DNA of 24,022 bases from an uncultured Eubacteriales bacterium. Its GTDB lineage: Bacteria > Bacillota > Clostridia > Oscillospirales > Oscillospiraceae. The stretch is from NCBI GenBank assembly GCA_900547405.1, contig URGL01000036.1, forward strand, positions 1 through 24,022, read 5' to 3'. How positions within the stretch are numbered: position 1 is the stretch's first letter; each line of letters starts with the position of its first letter. This document shows positions 21,501 to 24,022 of this stretch, piece by piece. The notes beneath the pieces are model-generated. The model was not told the origin of the DNA. It did not search any database and worked only from the letters and a program-made list of their open reading frames with translations. Position numbers and translations under genes: made by a program.

Positions 21501-22561
21501 AAAACCTGGAAAAATTCCTGTCCATTCTGGACGGAGAGGTAGACGGACTTCTGCTGACCTCCCGCTACAGCCGCCACTATGGCGCGGAATTCGACATTGC
21601 CGAGGGCATGGCGGTGGTCAGCAAAAAGGGCTGCCGGTACTATACGGACAGCCGCTACATTGAGTCTGCCCAGAAGAATCTGAAGGGCTTCGAGGTCCAG
21701 GATGTTCTGGGTGCCCGGAATTATCCCAAGCGCATCAACGAGGCCATTGAGGACTTCGGCATCACCTGCCTGGGCTATGAGGAAAACTACCTGACCGTGG
21801 CGGAATTTATGGACCTGGAGAAGAATCTGAAGGCGAAGCTCCTGCCCTGCAACGCCAGGATCAACGGCTTCCGGGGGGTAAAAGAGCCTTGGGAAATGGA
21901 GCTTATGCGCCAGGCCCAGAAGATTGCCGACAAGGCCTTTATGGAGACCCTGCCCGTCATCAAGGCCGGTATGACCGAGCTGGAGCTGCAGGCGGAGCTC
22001 ATCTACCGGATGTATAAAAACGGCGCCCAGGGCCTGTCCTTCGATCCCATTGTGGTCTCCGGCCCCAATACCAGTATGCCCCACGGCGTAGCCGGAGAAC
22101 GGGTCATCCGGGAAGGGGACTTCATCACCATGGACTTCGGCGTTCTCTACCAGGGCTACTGCTCCGACACCACCCGCACCGTGGCGGTGGGCTACGCCAC
22201 CGAGGAAATGAAGAAGGTCTATCAGGTGGTTCTGGAGGCCCAGCTGGCAGGCATTGCCGCCACCAAGGCAGGGGTTACCGGCGAGGCCATTGACGGGGCC
22301 GCCCGGAAGGTCATTGCCGATGCCGGTTACGGCGACTACTTCGGCCACAGCTATGGCCACAGCCTGGGACTGGAGATCCACGAGGCCCCCAACCTGAGCT
22401 TCCGCAACCCGGATCCCATCCCCGCCGGAGCCGTTTGCTCCGCCGAGCCCGGCATCTATCTGCCCGGAAAATTCGGCGTCCGCATCGAAGATGTGACGAT
22501 TGTAACGGCCGATGGCTGCGAGGATATCACCAACATGCCCAAAGAACTCCTGATTGTGTAA
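21497..22561 (+). CDS. M24 family Xaa-Pro peptidase (aminopeptidase P-like)
   Basis: A 354-residue peptidase of the pita-bread fold. The N-terminal creatinase-like domain (to about 125) includes GLLLTSRYSRHYGAEF and YYTDSRY. The catalytic domain has all five metal ligands: Asp213 (TMDFGV), Asp224 (CSDTTRT), His288 (GHSLGLEIHE), Glu317 (AEPGIY) and Glu331 (RIEDV). It should remove N-terminal residues from peptides with proline second. AAAGGAG lies 8 bases before the ATG, which overlaps the yqeG stop. The position directly upstream of efp matches yqhT-efp of Bacillus. Both proteins deal with proline-rich sequences, but a functional link is only inferred. Confidence 0.94.
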   Translation: MKNLEKFLSILDGEVDGLLLTSRYSRHYGAEFDIAEGMAVVSKKGCRYYTDSRYIESAQKNLKGFEVQDVLGARNYPKRINEAIEDFGITCLGYEENYLTVAEFMDLEKNLKAKLLPCNARINGFRGVKEPWEMELMRQAQKIADKAFMETLPVIKAGMTELELQAELIYRMYKNGAQGLSFDPIVVSGPNTSMPHGVAGERVIREGDFITMDFGVLYQGYCSDTTRTVAVGYATEEMKKVYQVVLEAQLAGIAATKAGVTGEAIDGAARKVIADAGYGDYFGHSYGHSLGLEIHEAPNLSFRNPDPIPAGAVCSAEPGIYLPGKFGVRIEDVTIVTADGCEDITNMPKELLIV

Positions 22562-22579
22562 ATTTTTTCGAATTCCCTC

Positions 22580-22608
22580 TTGAAAAAAAGCACAATATAG
22601 GGTAAACT
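22580..22608 (+). promoter_or_regulatory. Probable promoter for efp
   Basis: TTGAAA (22580-22585), a 17-base spacer and TAAACT (22603-22608), 65 bases before the efp start. It lies in a distinctly AT-rich gap right after the peptidase gene. No terminator separates the two genes, so efp may also be read from upstream. Confidence 0.6.
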
Positions 22609-22673
22609 AGCATGGTTAAGGATATAGAATGCTTGTATCCCCCATACGGGAACATAACTAGGAGGATAAACCA

Positions 22674-23237
22674 ATGATTTCTGCAAGTGATTTTAGAAAC
22701 GGCGTGACCTTTGAGATGGACGGCAAGGTCATGCAGGTCATCGAGTTCCAGCACGTGAAGCCCGGCAAGGGCGCCGCTTTTGTCCGTGTGAAGATGAAGA
22801 ACGTCATCACCGGCGGCGTTACCGAGACCAGCTTCAACCCCTCTGCCAAGTACCCCACCGCTTACATCGAGCGCAAGAAGATGGAGTACTCCTACAACGA
22901 CGGCAACCTCTACTACTTCATGGACGGCGAGACCTACGAGCTGACCCCCATCGACGGCAGCGTTCTGGACGATTCCTTCAAGTTCGTCAAGGAGAACGAC
23001 ATCTGCACCATCATGAGCTACAAGGGCAGTGTCTTCGGCGTGGAAGCCCCCAACTTTGCTGACCTGGTGGTCACCAAGACCGAGCCCGGCTTCGCCGGCA
23101 ACACCGCCACCAACGTGACCAAGCCCGCCACCGTAGAGACCGGCGCTGAGATCAAGGTGCCCCTGTTCATCAACGAGGGCGACAAGATCCAGATCGACAC
23201 CCGCACCGGCGAGTACCTGGGCCGCTCCAAGGTGTAA
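22674..23237 (+). CDS. efp: Elongation factor P
   Basis: A 187-residue EF-P of normal length, with a KOW-like N-terminal domain and two OB domains, ending IDTRTGEYLGRSKV. EF-P enters the E site of ribosomes stalled on polyproline and stimulates peptide bond formation. The tip loop reads VKPGKGAAFV with Lys32, the residue modified with 5-aminopentanol in Bacillus. This is not the arginine type, and no epmA/epmB-like gene is in the window. TAGGAGG lies about 8 bases upstream. Codon use is strongly biased, as expected for a highly expressed translation factor. Confidence 0.98.
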   Translation: MISASDFRNGVTFEMDGKVMQVIEFQHVKPGKGAAFVRVKMKNVITGGVTETSFNPSAKYPTAYIERKKMEYSYNDGNLYYFMDGETYELTPIDGSVLDDSFKFVKENDICTIMSYKGSVFGVEAPNFADLVVTKTEPGFAGNTATNVTKPATVETGAEIKVPLFINEGDKIQIDTRTGEYLGRSKV

Positions 23238-23290
23238 GGAAGACCGTAACCCGACTTTCGGCTGATTCTGGCCAATAAAGGAGAACGAAT

Positions 23291-23788
23291 ATGACGATTT
23301 CTGAAAAATCCGCCTATCTGAAGGGGCTGATGGACGGCCTCAAGCTGGACACCGAGACCAATGAAGGAAAGATGATCGCCGCCATTGTGGATCTGCTCGG
23401 CGATATGTCCAAGCGTATGGTGGACATTGAGGATACCACCATTGCCATCTCCGACGAGCTGGACGAGATCGAAGAAGATCTGGACGCCATCGAAGACTTC
23501 ATCATGGATGAAGATGACGAGGACTACGAGGATTACGAGGACGACGACTACTACGACCCCGCCGAGGATGACGAGGACGAAGAGGACGAAGAGGAGGATC
23601 CCTCCGACGAGGAGCCTGAGGAAGGCTTTGACTTCGGCGATGAGGACTCCACCATCTACGAGGTAGAGTGCGCCTGCGGCAACATTATCGACTTCGACGA
23701 AGAGGTCCTGGAGTCCGGCAGCATCGTCTGCCCCAACTGCGGCGAGACCCTGGAGTTCACCTTCGACGATGACGAGGTTGACGAATAA
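23291..23788 (+). CDS. Acidic zinc-ribbon protein with CD1247-type N-terminus
   Basis: A 165-residue protein in three parts. Residues 1-72 form a helical domain (SAYLKGLMDGLKLDTETNEG, IVDLLGDMSKRM) of the kind named after Clostridioides difficile CD1247. Residues 73-120 are almost entirely Asp and Glu with Tyr. Residues 122-156 form a small zinc ribbon with CAC (Cys127, Cys129) and CPNC (Cys147, Cys150). The function is unknown. The zinc ribbon and acidic linker suggest contact with a basic partner such as ribosomal proteins, RNA polymerase or polyamines, but this is inference. AAAGGAG lies 8 bases before the ATG. It follows efp by 53 bases and precedes a strong terminator, so it is probably co-expressed with efp. 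Confidence 0.85.
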   Translation: MTISEKSAYLKGLMDGLKLDTETNEGKMIAAIVDLLGDMSKRMVDIEDTTIAISDELDEIEEDLDAIEDFIMDEDDEDYEDYEDDDYYDPAEDDEDEEDEEEDPSDEEPEEGFDFGDEDSTIYEVECACGNIIDFDEEVLESGSIVCPNCGETLEFTFDDDEVDE

Positions 23789-23799
23789 GCAATACGGAT

Positions 23800-23836
23800 A
23801 CAGCGCCGGGAGGACAAACCTTCCGGCGCTGTTTTT
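23800..23836 (+). terminator. Intrinsic terminator after the zinc-ribbon gene
   Basis: A perfect 10-bp outer stem (ACAGCGCCGG with CCGGCGCTGT), extended by an inner AGG/CCT stem, is followed by a run of five T residues. It lies 11 bases after the stop codon and just before repeat R5. Confidence 0.93.
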
Positions 23837-23844
23837 GTAGAAAA

Positions 23845-24022
23845 GCCTTCCCCTAGGGGGAAGGTGGCTCGGCGTAGCCGAGACGGATGAGGGGCGGCAG
23901 GCACCTAAGATACGGAAGGGCTCTCTCAGCCTGCCTGGGGCTGCCAGCCCTCCCAAAGAGGCGGGGGGCGGAAGACCAATCGGGTACCGCCCCACACCCG
24001 TCAGGGCTTCGCCCTGCCACCC
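23845..24022 (+). repeat. Interspersed palindromic repeat, copy R5 (A end, long core, B end cut by edge)
   Basis: The A end reads CCTTCCCC tag GGGGAAGG, TGG, CTCGGC gta GCCGAG, ACGGATGAGGGGCGGC. The core is about 85 bases. The inverted B end reads CCGCCCCACACCCGTCAGGGC, ttc, GCCCTGCCACCC and is cut by the window edge. The core is much longer than in R2 or R3 and shares no obvious sequence with them, so the ends are conserved and the middle is not. Confidence 0.85.

Noticed and set aside
3675..24022. CRISPR array explanation for the recurrent repeats
   Set aside because: The copies are kilobases apart, have internal double-hairpin structure and variable cores, and show no regular short spacing. 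No cas gene is present.

Overview
The window looks like a chromosomal core segment of a GC-rich (visibly about 60%) spore-forming Clostridia bacterium, most likely of the Oscillospiraceae (Flavonifractor/Lawsonibacter/Oscillibacter-like). This rests on the sporulation-type proteins SpoVB and YtvI, HemZ, the YhaO/YhaN pair, an EF-P with the Bacillota KPGKG tip, a CD1247-type zinc-ribbon protein, Bacillota-style sigma-A promoters and strong GGAGG ribosome sites. I see no tRNA, rRNA, CRISPR array, phage or transposase gene.

Left part, minus strand (11263 down to 89). One long, tightly packed gene train runs recJ - relA - dtd - fic - MBL-fold hydrolase - hemZ - [interspersed repeat] - amidohydrolase - spoVB - hup - rqcP. 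A near-consensus promoter with an extended -10 element precedes recJ, and a GC-rich hairpin follows rqcP. relA-dtd-MBL-hemZ is an order I recognise from Clostridia. The Fic gene is an AT-richer insertion into it. spoVB-hup-rqcP resembles the yabM-yabN-yabO neighbourhood of Bacillus. The train mixes DNA repair, stringent response, tRNA proofreading, ribosome rescue and anaerobic haem synthesis. ytvI lies upstream in the same direction with its own start region.

Middle part, plus strand (12658-15254). A free-standing ACT-domain protein is followed by an aspartate kinase that lacks ACT domains. Then comes the infC-rpmI-rplT translation operon, with a consensus promoter, a structured attenuator leader and an ATC start codon for IF3.

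Right part. An RluA-type pseudouridine synthase is followed by ymdB-yhaO-yhaN (cyclic-nucleotide phosphodiesterase/RNA regulator plus an SbcD/SbcC-like pair). An unrecognised gene converges on yhaN. A divergent promoter then drives yqeG - M24 peptidase, followed by efp and an acidic zinc-ribbon protein.

The strongest unexplained feature is a family of interspersed palindromic repeats (five copies plus one solo hairpin). Each full copy has two different ends in inverted orientation. The copies always sit at 3' ends of genes, and they supply the last codons and stop codons of hemZ and ytvI. Other points worth a second look are an amidohydrolase whose conserved catalytic histidine is a glycine, the split kinase/ACT arrangement, the infC leader, and several dyad elements. 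I found no clearly new multi-gene system; most of the window is core housekeeping.
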